Shown: in pieces, positions 52,951 through 62,187 of the stretch
Numbering within the stretch: the first letter of the stretch is position 1
Layout: every line of letters begins with the position of its first letter
Program-made: the position numbers and the translations under genes
From: JAIPAN01 sp040403555
GTDB taxonomy: Bacteria; Bacteroidota; Bacteroidia; Sphingobacteriales; Sphingobacteriaceae
Length of the DNA stretch: 64,000 nucleotides
NCBI GenBank assembly: GCA_040403555.1
Contig: JBBAKN010000004.1
Coordinates: 62,001-126,000, forward strand
Reading direction: 5' to 3'
The notes under the pieces: model-generated
What the model saw: only the letters and a program-made list of their open reading frames with translations
Databases searched by the model: none
Told to the model about the DNA's origin: nothing

Positions 52951-54300
52951 ATGAAAAAGACTCTTTTTTGTTTTTTGGTGCTAGCCACTGCAGTGGTAAA
53001 GGCACAACCTACTAGTGTTAAAAAGGACAGCGTGGTTCAAGTGATGCTTGATGAAGTATCTGCCAAAAATATTGAAGCCACGGTGCGAAAATTAGTTTCA
53101 TTTCAAACACGGCATACGCTAAGCGATACCCTGAGTACAAAAACGGGTATTGGTGCAGCTCGTAACTGGATAAAAGCTGAATTTGAAAAATACGCCAAAG
53201 AATCGGGTGGGCGCTTGCAAGTAAGTTTTGATACGTTTACTCAAGCTGCCGATGGTCGTAGAGTAACTAGTCCAACAATACTAAAAAATGTGTTGGCCAT
53301 TCTGCCCGGAACGGATCCTTTAGATACCCGGGTATTTATTGTTTCGGGACATTACGATTCTAGAGCTTCGGATGTGTTAGACGCCCAAATTGTTGCACCC
53401 GGCGCCAACGACGATGCTTCGGGTACTGCCGTGGCTATCGAATTGGCACGAGTAATGAGCAAAAAACAGTTTAATTGCACCCTTATTTTTGTGGCCATGG
53501 TGGGCGAAGAACAAGGTTTGTACGGTGCTACCAATTTGGCAAAACGTGCTAAAGAAGAGAAATGGAACCTAGCCGGCATGATTACCAACGATATTGTAGG
53601 CAATACCTATGGCATAGAAACCGATTTAAAAGATAACCGCAACGTCCGCATTTTTAGCGAAGGGGTTTCGCAGGCAGAAACTGCCGCTCAGGGAACCTTA
53701 CGAACCAGTATAGGTTCTGAAAACGACGGCTTTGCACGTCAATTTGCCCGCTATTGCAAAGAGATAGGGGAGCGTTATGTAGATCAATTGGATGTAAAAC
53801 TTATTTTTAGGAGAGACCGCTATTTACGTGGTGGTGATCATACCCCATTTTCTCAGCAAGGTTTTGCGGCCATACGGGTAACCGAAATGAATGAGAATTT
53901 TAATCGTCAGCACCAAAATGTTCGCCTAGAGAAAGGTATAGATTATGGCGATACTCCCGATTTTGTAGATTACAACTATACCCAAAAAGTGGCCCGCATG
54001 AATTTAGCAGCTTTGGCTAATTTGACTTTGGCACCCCAAGAGCCGCAGCAAGTTAAAATAGTAACTACCGAACTTACCAATAAAACAAGTTTGAAATGGA
54101 CTGCTCCGACTGGAGAAAAGCCGCTGGGTTATTATGTGGTAATGAGAGAAACAAGTAGCCCCATTTGGGAGCGTAAGTTTTTTGTAAGCGACACCCAAGC
54201 TACCTTTAACTACTCAAAAGACAACTACATTTTTGGTGTACAGGCCGTAGATGCAGAGGGACACGAAAGTTTGGTGGTATTGCCTTTACCTGGCAGGTAG
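52951..54300 (+). CDS. Exported M28 family metallopeptidase with Fn3-like tail
   Basis: A 449-residue secreted M28 zinc peptidase. I start at the ATG at 52951 because it opens a clear signal peptide (MKKTLFCFLVLATAVVKAQ); the frame is open 26 codons upstream. Catalytic segments are VSGHYDSRASD, PGANDDASGTAVAIEL, AMVGEEQGLYGATNL and GDHTPFSQQGFAAIR. The last 80 or so residues look like a fibronectin type III domain (TSLKWTAPTG, GYYVVMRE). It stands back to back with the other M28 gene. Confidence 0.92.
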   Translation: MKKTLFCFLVLATAVVKAQPTSVKKDSVVQVMLDEVSAKNIEATVRKLVSFQTRHTLSDTLSTKTGIGAARNWIKAEFEKYAKESGGRLQVSFDTFTQAADGRRVTSPTILKNVLAILPGTDPLDTRVFIVSGHYDSRASDVLDAQIVAPGANDDASGTAVAIELARVMSKKQFNCTLIFVAMVGEEQGLYGATNLAKRAKEEKWNLAGMITNDIVGNTYGIETDLKDNRNVRIFSEGVSQAETAAQGTLRTSIGSENDGFARQFARYCKEIGERYVDQLDVKLIFRRDRYLRGGDHTPFSQQGFAAIRVTEMNENFNRQHQNVRLEKGIDYGDTPDFVDYNYTQKVARMNLAALANLTLAPQEPQQVKIVTTELTNKTSLKWTAPTGEKPLGYYVVMRETSSPIWERKFFVSDTQATFNYSKDNYIFGVQAVDAEGHESLVVLPLPGR

Positions 54301-54301
54301 A

Positions 54302-54493
54302 CTATTTCCAGCTAAATAAAGCGTATACAGACTTTACCAATACCTCGGTTGAGGGCATTTGGAAATGAATGCTAGCGCTGTATTTTTCCATAGGAATTTG
54401 CATATCACTTTGCGTAGCTAAGTACACAACACCCACCAATACGGGAATTAATACCAAGATAAAGGGAGAAATAGCAGCTTTTTTATTTTTCAT
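54302..54493 (-). CDS. Small single-helix protein, unknown
   Basis: A 63-residue frame with a basic start (MKNKKAA) and one hydrophobic helix at residues 9-26 (SPFILVLIPVLVGVVYLA). It ends one base from the end of the convergent peptidase gene. It may be a small membrane protein or exported peptide. No family is recognised and chance cannot be ruled out. Confidence 0.45.
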   Translation of the reverse strand: MKNKKAAISPFILVLIPVLVGVVYLATQSDMQIPMEKYSASIHFQMPSTEVLVKSVYALFSWK

Positions 54494-54562
54494 GGCGCAT
54501 TATTTTTACAAATAACGGGTAAATTGCCGAATTCGTATTCCTAAAAAATGTTAAATTTTCAC

Positions 54563-55816
54563 TTAGATGTTAAATGATTGTTTAATGGTTTCGATATAGT
54601 CTAGTTTTTCCCAGGTAAATAGCTCCACTTCAATCGTTTTACTTTCGCCGTTGGCACCAATAAAGGTTTTGCGCACGGTTTCATTTTTACGTCCCATGTG
54701 TCCGTAGGCGGCAGTTTCCGAATACATGGGGGTGCGTAATTTTAAACGGGTTTCGATGCCGTAAGGGGTCATATCAAAAATCTCCTCAATTTTCTTGGCA
54801 ATTTCGCCATCGCTTAAAGCCACCTTGGAGGTACCGTTGGTATTTACATAAATGCCCATTGGGTTTTTTACGCCAATGGCATAAGATACCTGAACCAATA
54901 TTTCATCACAAACGCCGGCAGCCACCAAATTTTTTGCAATATGGCGTGTGGCATAAGCGGCAGAGCGGTCTACTTTTGATGGATCTTTTCCGGAAAAGGC
55001 ACCACCACCGTGTGCGCCTTTACCACCATAGGTATCTACAATAATTTTGCGTCCGGTTAAGCCGGTATCGCCGTGTGGGCCACCAATTACAAATTTTCCG
55101 GTTGGGTTTATATGGTAGATAAATTTATCGGTAAATAAGGCTTGAAGCTCTGGTTTTAAATGCTTTTTTACTCTTGGAATTAAAATGCTGATGATATCTT
55201 TTTTGATTTGCTCTTGCATGGCTTTCTCTTCTGCAAAATCATCGTGTTGGGTAGATACCACAATGGCATCAATGCGAATGGGTTTGTGGTCGTCGCTATA
55301 TTCAATGGTTACTTGCGATTTTGCATCGGGCCTCAAGTAGCTAATTTCTTTTCCTTCTCTGCGTAGGGCCGCTAATTCAATTAATATTTTGTGCGATAAA
55401 TCGAGTGCCAATGGCATGTAATTGTCGGTTTCGTTGGTGGCATAGCCAAACATCATGCCTTGGTCGCCAGCCCCTTGATCTTGTTTGTTTTGGCGCTCAA
55501 CGCCTTGGTTAATATCACCCGATTGCTCGTGAATAGCCGATAATATGCCGCAAGAGTTTGCCTCAAACATATATTCCGATTTGGTATATCCAATTTTTCG
55601 GATGACTTCTCGAGTAATTTTTTGAACATCCAAATAGGTACTCGATTTTACTTCACCTGCTAAAATTACTTGTCCGGTAGTCACTAAAGTTTCGCAGGCT
55701 ACCTTAGAATCGGCATCCCAGGCTAAAAAGTTATCAATTAAAGCATCTGAAATTTGATCGGCTACTTTGTCTGGGTGGCCTTCTGATACTGATTCTGAAG
55801 TAAATAAATAAGGCAT
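54563..55816 (-). CDS. metK: S-adenosylmethionine synthase
   Basis: MetK, 417 residues, making S-adenosylmethionine from methionine and ATP. The N-terminal LFTSESVSEGHPDKVADQIS, the ATP-binding GAGDQGMMFGYA, the P-loop-like GGPHGDTGLTGRKII and GGGAFSGKDPSKVDRSAAY are present. A -7 box TACTTTTG at 55957-55950 gives a leader of about 125 bases with two small palindromes (GTTGC/GCAAC and TTAAAC/GTTTAA); I do not recognise a known SAM riboswitch in it. Confidence 0.97.
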   Translation of the reverse strand: MPYLFTSESVSEGHPDKVADQISDALIDNFLAWDADSKVACETLVTTGQVILAGEVKSSTYLDVQKITREVIRKIGYTKSEYMFEANSCGILSAIHEQSGDINQGVERQNKQDQGAGDQGMMFGYATNETDNYMPLALDLSHKILIELAALRREGKEISYLRPDAKSQVTIEYSDDHKPIRIDAIVVSTQHDDFAEEKAMQEQIKKDIISILIPRVKKHLKPELQALFTDKFIYHINPTGKFVIGGPHGDTGLTGRKIIVDTYGGKGAHGGGAFSGKDPSKVDRSAAYATRHIAKNLVAAGVCDEILVQVSYAIGVKNPMGIYVNTNGTSKVALSDGEIAKKIEEIFDMTPYGIETRLKLRTPMYSETAAYGHMGRKNETVRKTFIGANGESKTIEVELFTWEKLDYIETIKQSFNI

Positions 55817-56019
55817 TTTTTCTGATTTAAACGTGTTTAACTAAATAAAGCAGAAAATGGAGAGGTTAAATAGGTTGAAAAAACGTAGGGGTTTTAGCAA
55901 TTTTTTAACGTGGTTGCAAGCAACTCAAATCGATCCACTTTTTGCATCACAAAAGTACAACAATTTTTAAATTCTTAAATATTTGGCCTTAATTTGTCTA
56001 GAATTAATAAAAAAACTCT

Positions 56020-56892
56020 TTGAGCAAGCAATTACTTTTCCTCATCAATCCTATAGCTGGTGGTAAATCTAAAACCAGAATACCCGGGCTGATACGAGAG
56101 CATATAGATGCTAGTAAATTTGACTATCGGTATCGATTTACCGAGTATGTGGGTCATGCTCGTGAATTGGCTAAGGAAGCTATTGAGCAAGGAGTAGATA
56201 TGGTAGTGGCTGTGGGTGGCGATGGTACCATTAATGAGGTGGCCTCAGCTTTGGTAGGTAGCTCGGCAAGCATGGCTATTGTACCCATGGGTTCGGGTAA
56301 TGGCTTGGCAACGGCTTTAGGTATTTCGCTTAATCCAGCAAAAGCCATTCAGCAATTAAACACATTTTCGGCGCATTTGGTAGATTCGGCTAGTATTAAC
56401 GGCCATCATATTTTTAATGTAAGCGGTATGGGTTTTGATGCTGAAATAAGTGCTCTTTTTGCTAAAGAAACTGATAGGGGTTTGTGGGGATACATTAAAA
56501 ATACGCTTTCGGCCATTATAAAGTACCAACCGCAAGAGTATACTCTAGAATTAAATGGTGAGACCTTTCAACGGACTGCGTTTATGATTAGTTTGGCTAA
56601 TTCTACTCAGTTTGGAAATAATGCACACATTTCGCCTGAGGCTTCTATTACCGATGGTTTGTTGGATATTTGTGTGGTTAAACCTTTTCCCTTGTATAAA
56701 TTTCCGCTATTGGCGTATAGGTTATTTAGTCGCACGGCACATAAATCATTGTTTATAGAAATTCACAAATCAACAGAAGCCACCATAACTCGTAGCCAAG
56801 AAGGCCCAGTACATTTAGATGGGGAGCCTATTTTATTAGGCACCAAATTGCATATTGTGTTGCATCCGGCTAGTTTATATTTAATGTATTAG
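56020..56892 (+). CDS. Diacylglycerol kinase-type lipid kinase, TTG start
   Basis: A 290-residue member of the YegS/DagK lipid kinase family. LINPIAGGKSK is at 8-18 and the nucleotide-binding VAVGGDGTINEVAS at 63-76; PMGSGNGLATALGI follows near 92. The start is TTG at 56020: translation gives MSKQLLFLINP, the expected family N-terminus, and the next ATG is well inside the domain. It phosphorylates a lipid such as diacylglycerol; the exact substrate is unknown. The SUI1 gene follows after 2 bases. Confidence 0.92.
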   Translation: MSKQLLFLINPIAGGKSKTRIPGLIREHIDASKFDYRYRFTEYVGHARELAKEAIEQGVDMVVAVGGDGTINEVASALVGSSASMAIVPMGSGNGLATALGISLNPAKAIQQLNTFSAHLVDSASINGHHIFNVSGMGFDAEISALFAKETDRGLWGYIKNTLSAIIKYQPQEYTLELNGETFQRTAFMISLANSTQFGNNAHISPEASITDGLLDICVVKPFPLYKFPLLAYRLFSRTAHKSLFIEIHKSTEATITRSQEGPVHLDGEPILLGTKLHIVLHPASLYLMY

Positions 56893-56894
56893 GC

Positions 56895-57239
56895 ATGTCA
56901 AAAAAGAACAGTTCTTGGGGTGGTATTATGTTTTCTACCGATCCAGGTTTTACCTATGAACCACAAAGAGATGCGGGAGAAGAAACCCTAGCGCCATCGC
57001 AACAAGAATTACGAGTACAGCTCGATCGTAAACAACGGGGTGGCAAATCGGTAACCTTAATTACTGGCTTTATTGGCAACCCTGCCGATTTGGAAGCATT
57101 AGGTAAAAAACTCAAGCAAAAATGCGGAGTGGGTGGTAGTGCTAAAGATGGAGAGATTCTAATTCAGGGTGATTTTAGAGAAAAGGTACTACAATTGCTC
57201 GTGGCCGATGGATACAAAGTGAAAAAAATAGGCGGCTAG
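56895..57239 (+). CDS. SUI1/YciH family translation factor-like protein
   Basis: A 114-residue protein with a SUI1 (eIF1-like) domain in its second half: VTLITGFIGNPADLEALGKKLKQKCGVGGSAKDGEILIQGDF. The KCGVGGSAKDG loop is the family hallmark. Bacterial members such as YciH affect start-codon selection and resemble eIF1 and IF3. It is coupled to the lipid kinase gene by a 2-base gap, an association I cannot explain from function. Confidence 0.9.
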   Translation: MSKKNSSWGGIMFSTDPGFTYEPQRDAGEETLAPSQQELRVQLDRKQRGGKSVTLITGFIGNPADLEALGKKLKQKCGVGGSAKDGEILIQGDFREKVLQLLVADGYKVKKIGG

Positions 57240-57396
57240 TTAATCCGGCAAAAAAAGCCTTAACAGGTTATTTTTAGCAGTTTTTGGCTTAGTGTTTTCT
57301 GTACAATTAGCTATTTTTTTAACTAATTTTTAGCCTAAATCGTTATAGTTCTTCTTAATTTTAAACGTTTTCTTTACCTATTTGAAAACATAATTT

Positions 57397-59001
57397 ATGA
57401 GTAACAACGTAATTGCTACCCCCGATTTGTCCTATTTGCAAATCCAAGCCAGTCAGCCAATTTATTATCAACTATCGGCTTCCGAATTAGTGGCACATGC
57501 ACTAAAAAATGGCGAAGGCACCTTGGCTGATTCAGGCGCTTTAGCGGTAGATACAGGCAAATTCACAGGCCGCTCTCCCAAAGACCGCTTTATTGTAGAA
57601 GATGAGCTAACCAAAGACGCTGTTTGGTGGGGAGATATAAATCAGAAATTCGATGCGGCTAAATTTGATGCACTCCACCTAAAAGTGGCAAATTATTTGG
57701 CCGAGCGAAAGTTGTATGTTCGTGATGCCTATGCTTGTGCCGATCCTTCATATAGGCTTAGTATTCGGGTGCTTACCGAAATGGCTTACCAAAATCTATT
57801 TGCACACCATATGTTTCTTAGGCCTGCAGTTACTGAGCTAGGTGCTGTTCCTGAGTGGACTATTTTGGCAGCGCCGGGATTTATGGCTGAGCCCGAGGTA
57901 GATGGCACCCGTCAACCTAATTTTTGCATACTTAATTTTAGTAAACGCATTATTTTAATTGGGGGTACGGGATATACCGGTGAAATAAAAAAAGGAATTT
58001 TTGCAGTCTTAAATTTCTTATTGCCACATACCCAAAATGTACTTTCTATGCATTGCTCTATTAATGAAGGCAAAGCGGGAGATACAGCAGTGTTTTTTGG
58101 CTTATCGGGTACGGGAAAAACCACCTTATCTGCCGACCCAGCTAGAGATTTAATAGGCGATGATGAACATGGTTGGAGTGAAAACGCTGTATTTAATTTT
58201 GAGGGAGGATGCTATGCAAAATGTGTAGACCTTAGCCCCGAGAAAGAACCAGAAATTTATAAAGCCATTAAATCCGGGTCATTATTAGAGAATATCAATT
58301 ACTTCCCCGGTAGTAATACGGTAGATTTTACGAATATAGGGAAAACAGAAAACACCCGAGTAGCCTATCCCATTGAGTATATAAGCCATGCTAAGGTGCC
58401 TTCTATTGGCCCAGCACCTAAAAACATTTTTTTCTTAACAGCAGATGCATTTGGCGTATTGCCTCCCATTGCAAAACTAACTAGTGCACAAGCCATGTAT
58501 CATTTTATTTCGGGGTATACGGCTAAAGTTGCCGGCACAGAGGCCGGCATTGCTGAGCCTCAGGCTACCTTTTCTGCCTGCTTCGGCAAAGCCTTTATGC
58601 CACTGCATCCTACTGTTTATGCGCATTTATTAGGCGAAAAATTAGAAAAAGAGCAAGTAAAGGTTTGGTTAGTTAATACCGGGTGGACGGGTGGCCCCTA
58701 TGGTATTGGTACCCGAATGAAACTTACCTACACTCGAGCTATAATTACGGCGGTACTTACTGGCGAATTAGAAAATGCTTCGTTTGAGCAAGATCCTTTA
58801 TTTGGCTTTGCCATACCAATAACGTGTAGCGGTGTACCCTCAGAAGTATTAAATCCACGCAATACTTGGGCCGATAAACAAGCCTATGATGCAAAAGCTA
58901 GTGAATTGGCTCAGGACTTTATTGCCAACTTTACACAATTTGCAAACTTTGCTAATGCCGAAATACGATTAGCTAGCCCAAGAACATCTGTTTCTGTTTA
59001 A
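57397..59001 (+). CDS. pckA: Phosphoenolpyruvate carboxykinase (ATP)
   Basis: ATP-dependent PEP carboxykinase, 534 residues, converting oxaloacetate to PEP for gluconeogenesis. Blocks visible are TGRSPKDRFIVEDE, the kinase loop FFGLSGTGKTTLSADP near residue 230, GDDEHGW, NFEGGCYAKCVDLS and TGWTGGPYGIGTRMKL. Length matches the family. It is a single-gene unit with 157 bases in front and 206 behind; neither gap shows another gene. Confidence 0.97.
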   Translation: MSNNVIATPDLSYLQIQASQPIYYQLSASELVAHALKNGEGTLADSGALAVDTGKFTGRSPKDRFIVEDELTKDAVWWGDINQKFDAAKFDALHLKVANYLAERKLYVRDAYACADPSYRLSIRVLTEMAYQNLFAHHMFLRPAVTELGAVPEWTILAAPGFMAEPEVDGTRQPNFCILNFSKRIILIGGTGYTGEIKKGIFAVLNFLLPHTQNVLSMHCSINEGKAGDTAVFFGLSGTGKTTLSADPARDLIGDDEHGWSENAVFNFEGGCYAKCVDLSPEKEPEIYKAIKSGSLLENINYFPGSNTVDFTNIGKTENTRVAYPIEYISHAKVPSIGPAPKNIFFLTADAFGVLPPIAKLTSAQAMYHFISGYTAKVAGTEAGIAEPQATFSACFGKAFMPLHPTVYAHLLGEKLEKEQVKVWLVNTGWTGGPYGIGTRMKLTYTRAIITAVLTGELENASFEQDPLFGFAIPITCSGVPSEVLNPRNTWADKQAYDAKASELAQDFIANFTQFANFANAEIRLASPRTSVSV

Positions 59002-59207
59002 ACAATAAATTAAATTTTCGTGTACACTTGCAATTGCAAAAAAAAATAGTTTTCATTGCATATTATTAGCGACGAAAAAAATTAAGTAACAAAAGCGTCA
59101 CTAAGTATTTTTTTAGGTTGAAAAGCATATTTTTGTTATCCAGTAAAAAAATAAAAAACTAATTAATTTATAATTTAAACAAAACCAAAAACTAAAATTT
59201 TAAAACA

Positions 59208-60035
59208 ATGGCAAACGCAATCAAAGCAGCAACTGCTAAAAAAGAGAATTCTGGTTCAAATCTTTTTGCAAGTTTATCAATCGTAATCTGTATCGTAGTA
59301 GGTATCCTTTTATGGAAATTTGTTATGGGAAATTCTGGAAACTTTGAAGGTGGAGACGCAGAGAACGGTCACCCACTACCAGGCAATTATTTCGGAATGG
59401 TATACAAAGGTGGTGCAGTAGTACCCGTATTAATGGGCTTATTCTTAATGGTAGTAGTATTCTCATTTGAACGTTTCTTTGTAATTAGCAAAGCTGCAGG
59501 AAAAGGCAACGTTGATGCTTTCGTTAAAAAAATCCAAGGCTTTTTAAGCGCTGGTAATATTGACGCTGCTTCTGCCGAGTGCGATAAACAAGAAGGATCT
59601 GTAGCAAACGTGATTAAATCAGGTTTGAAAAAATACAAAGAAGTAGAATCTGAAAAAAATATGGATACTGAGCAAAAATGCTTGGCTATTCAGAAAGATA
59701 TAGAAGAAGCTACAGCCTTAGAAATGCCAATGTTAGAGCAAAACTTAACCATTATCGCTACCTTGGTATCTATTGGTACTTTGATGGGTCTATTGGGTAC
59801 CGTAACCGGTATGATTAAAGCCTTCTCGGCTTTGGCAACTGCTGGTGCACCAGATCAATCTCAATTAGCAAATGGTATTTCTGAAGCCTTAATTAATACT
59901 GCAACTGGTATTGCTACTTCAACTGTAGCCATTGTTATGTACAATGTATTTACTTCTAAAATCGATAAATTAACTTATTCTATCGATGAGGCAGGTTTCT
60001 CTATTGTACAAACTTACGCCAGTACACATAAATAG
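59208..60035 (+). CDS. exbB: MotA/TolQ/ExbB proton channel family protein
   Basis: ExbB-type inner-membrane protein, 275 residues, which with ExbD forms the proton channel that powers TonB. Helices lie at about 23-43, 68-90, 177-202 and 216-240; the conserved cytoplasmic and channel block LVSIGTLMGLLGTVTGMIKAFS is present. It is longer than E. coli ExbB, with an extra N-terminal helix as is usual in Bacteroidota. A -7 box TATTTTTG is at 59128-59135. It leads an exbB-exbD-exbD-tonB operon. Confidence 0.93.
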   Translation: MANAIKAATAKKENSGSNLFASLSIVICIVVGILLWKFVMGNSGNFEGGDAENGHPLPGNYFGMVYKGGAVVPVLMGLFLMVVVFSFERFFVISKAAGKGNVDAFVKKIQGFLSAGNIDAASAECDKQEGSVANVIKSGLKKYKEVESEKNMDTEQKCLAIQKDIEEATALEMPMLEQNLTIIATLVSIGTLMGLLGTVTGMIKAFSALATAGAPDQSQLANGISEALINTATGIATSTVAIVMYNVFTSKIDKLTYSIDEAGFSIVQTYASTHK

Positions 60036-60052
60036 TCTTTTGTTTATAAACT

Positions 60053-60075
60053 ACCCCAAGGTAACACCTTGGGGT
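60053..60075 (+). other. Intercistronic hairpin between exbB and exbD
   Basis: A perfect 10-bp stem (ACCCCAAGGT with ACCTTGGGGT) and a 3-base loop, 18 bases after the exbB stop. Only a short, broken T stretch follows, so it is a weak terminator at most. It could lower transcription of the downstream genes or protect the exbB end of the message. Confidence 0.6.
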
Positions 60076-60130
60076 GTTTGTACGCATTAACTAATCATTT
60101 TGTACGTTTAATAGTAAAATCAGTCATACT

Positions 60131-60745
60131 ATGCCAAGAGTAAAAGTTCCAAGAAAAAGTACAGCAATTGACATGACCGCCATGTGTGATGTGGCTTTCC
60201 TATTGCTTACGTTTTTCATCTTAACAGCCACTGCACGTCAGCCTGAACCATTGCCTGTTGATACCCCGGCATCAACTGTAAAAATTAAATTACCAGAAAC
60301 CGATGTAGCTACTGTTACTATTGGTCAGGGTAAAATTTTCTTTGGTGTAAAAGGTCAGCAAATTCGTATAAACATGTTAGATCGTATTGCTAAACGGTAT
60401 AACCTGCAATTTACAGAACAAGAAAAAGTACGTTTTTCTGTAGTAGAAACCTTTGGTGTACCTGTTGCTAATTTAAAGCAGTTTATTGCGCTAAGTAACG
60501 ACGAACGTAACCAAGCAGGCTTACAACCCGGTATTCCGGCAGACTCAACCGATAATCAACTGCACGAATGGATCTTGGCTGCTCGGTACGCAACTAAAGA
60601 GTTAAACAATAAAGATCTACGTTTAAGTATTAAGGGCGATGCCAAAGAAGAATATCCAGAAATTAAAAAAGTGATTGATATTTTTCAAAAGCAAAAAATA
60701 AACAAGTTTAGCTTGATTACCTCTTTGAGACAAGCAGAAAAGTAA
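60131..60745 (+). CDS. exbD: Biopolymer transporter ExbD, first copy
   Basis: ExbD/TolR family, 204 residues: one N-terminal membrane helix (about 15-36, MTAMCDVAFLLLTFFILTA) with the conserved channel aspartate in CDVAFLLLTFF, then a periplasmic domain. It has more periplasmic sequence than the second copy. Two different exbD genes in a row are typical of Bacteroidota TonB clusters. It is 26 bases before the second exbD. Confidence 0.92.
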   Translation: MPRVKVPRKSTAIDMTAMCDVAFLLLTFFILTATARQPEPLPVDTPASTVKIKLPETDVATVTIGQGKIFFGVKGQQIRINMLDRIAKRYNLQFTEQEKVRFSVVETFGVPVANLKQFIALSNDERNQAGLQPGIPADSTDNQLHEWILAARYATKELNNKDLRLSIKGDAKEEYPEIKKVIDIFQKQKINKFSLITSLRQAEK

Positions 60746-60771
60746 AATTTTAAACATCAAACTATAACACG

Positions 60772-61323
60772 ATGGCAGAATTAAATACCTCCTCCGGTGG
60801 CAGTAAAAAAGGTGGAAAAGTTAGAAGTAAGAAGCAATCTACCCGTATAGATTTAACCGCAATGGTTGATTTGGCTTTCTTGCTCATTACTTTTTTTATG
60901 CTTACCACTACCTTAGCAAAACCACAGGCCATGGATTTAGCTATGCCTGATAAAGACGAAGATAAGCCTGAAAATAAATTAGAAATAGCTGATAACCGCA
61001 CTATGACTATTCTATTGGGTCAAAACAATAGAATAGAGTGGTACATGGGATTAGTGGATAACCCTAAAACGCCAACAGTAGATAATTTTGGCAGGAATGG
61101 TATTCGCAAAGCCCTCATCGAAAAAATAAAAGAAGTAAGAGGTATTACTGGCGATCCTAAAAAAGGCTTAATCGTGTTAATTAAACCAAGCGATAAGTCT
61201 TCTTACAGAAATCTGGTAGATATTTTAGATGAAATGAAAATCTCTGATGTGCAAACATATACCATTACAGATATTACCAATCCAGAAATTGGATTGATGA
61301 AACGTGATGGTATTTATAAGTAA
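60772..61323 (+). CDS. exbD: Biopolymer transporter ExbD, second copy
   Basis: ExbD/TolR family, 183 residues. The basic N-terminus (GGSKKGGKVRSKKQSTRID) is followed by the helix TAMVDLAFLLITFFMLTTTL with the channel aspartate in MVDLAFLL. The periplasmic part ends with SYRNLVDILDEMKISDVQTY, the usual C-terminal strand region. It probably pairs with the first copy as a heteromeric ExbD in the ExbB channel. Confidence 0.92.
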   Translation: MAELNTSSGGSKKGGKVRSKKQSTRIDLTAMVDLAFLLITFFMLTTTLAKPQAMDLAMPDKDEDKPENKLEIADNRTMTILLGQNNRIEWYMGLVDNPKTPTVDNFGRNGIRKALIEKIKEVRGITGDPKKGLIVLIKPSDKSSYRNLVDILDEMKISDVQTYTITDITNPEIGLMKRDGIYK

Positions 61324-61377
61324 AACCGGACGTTTAAATAATTAGTTTATAGTCCTTTAATCGAAATAAAAGACAAT

Positions 61378-62181
61378 ATGTCAAAATTAGATATTTTTAA
61401 ACTAGAGTGGATTGATTTGGTATTCGCCGGGCGTAACAAAGCCTATGGCGCCTACGAACTTCGTAAGGAAAATCCAAAAACAACCAGCAGAGCACTATTG
61501 ATGGGTAGCTTGTTGTTTATTGCAGTGGTAACTCTTCCATTAATTATTAGGTTCATTGCTGGTATCATTCCAGATAATTCCGATCAGTTTAAACAAACCG
61601 AAGTGGTATTGGCAGCGCCACCCCCTATTGATAAAGATACCCCTCCACCACCCCCTGAACCACCCAAGCCAAAGGTAGATCAGGTGCGTTTCCCGCCACC
61701 GGTTGTAGTACCTGCCGAAAAAGTGCGTGACGAAGAACCGCCAACTGTAGAGGAATTGAAAAAAGCGGATCCCGGCCAGAAAACAATTGAAGGCGATCCG
61801 AATGCCGAAATTAAAATTGAAGAACCTGCAGGAAACGCTGAGGTTACAGAAGATAACGGTATTAGAGATTTTGCTAGCGTAGAAGTTATGCCCGAATACC
61901 CTGGAGGTCAAGCGGGTTGGGGTAAATATTTGCAAAAAAATATGAAATATCCACCTATCGCTCGTGAAGACAACATTACCGGTCGTGTAATTGTGAGTTT
62001 CGTAGTAGAGAAAAATGGTGATTTAACCGATATAAAAGTATTAAGAGGAATTGGTGGTGGTTGCGATGAAGAAGCCGTTCGAGTGTTGAAAGCTGCTCCA
62101 TCTTGGAAACCAGGTATTCAGAATGGTCGCCCAGTTAGGGTTGCCTATACTATGCCAATTTTCTTCCAATTAGCACAATAG
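61378..62181 (+). CDS. tonB: Energy transducer TonB
   Basis: TonB, 267 residues, which carries proton-motive energy to outer-membrane receptors. A short cytoplasmic N-terminus (FAGRNKAYGAYELRKE, typical of the phylum) precedes one membrane helix (about 42-63). A proline-rich spanner follows (PPPPPEPPKPK), then the C-terminal TonB domain with YPGGQAGWGKYLQKN and GRVIVSFVVEKNG. It ends 6 bases before a small membrane frame. Confidence 0.95.
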   Translation: MSKLDIFKLEWIDLVFAGRNKAYGAYELRKENPKTTSRALLMGSLLFIAVVTLPLIIRFIAGIIPDNSDQFKQTEVVLAAPPPIDKDTPPPPPEPPKPKVDQVRFPPPVVVPAEKVRDEEPPTVEELKKADPGQKTIEGDPNAEIKIEEPAGNAEVTEDNGIRDFASVEVMPEYPGGQAGWGKYLQKNMKYPPIAREDNITGRVIVSFVVEKNGDLTDIKVLRGIGGGCDEEAVRVLKAAPSWKPGIQNGRPVRVAYTMPIFFQLAQ

Positions 62182-62187
62182 TTTTTC

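Noticed and set aside
55817..56019. SAM riboswitch upstream of metK
   Set aside because: The leader holds only two short palindromes. I recognise no SAM-I or SAM-II core and no terminator hairpin before the start.
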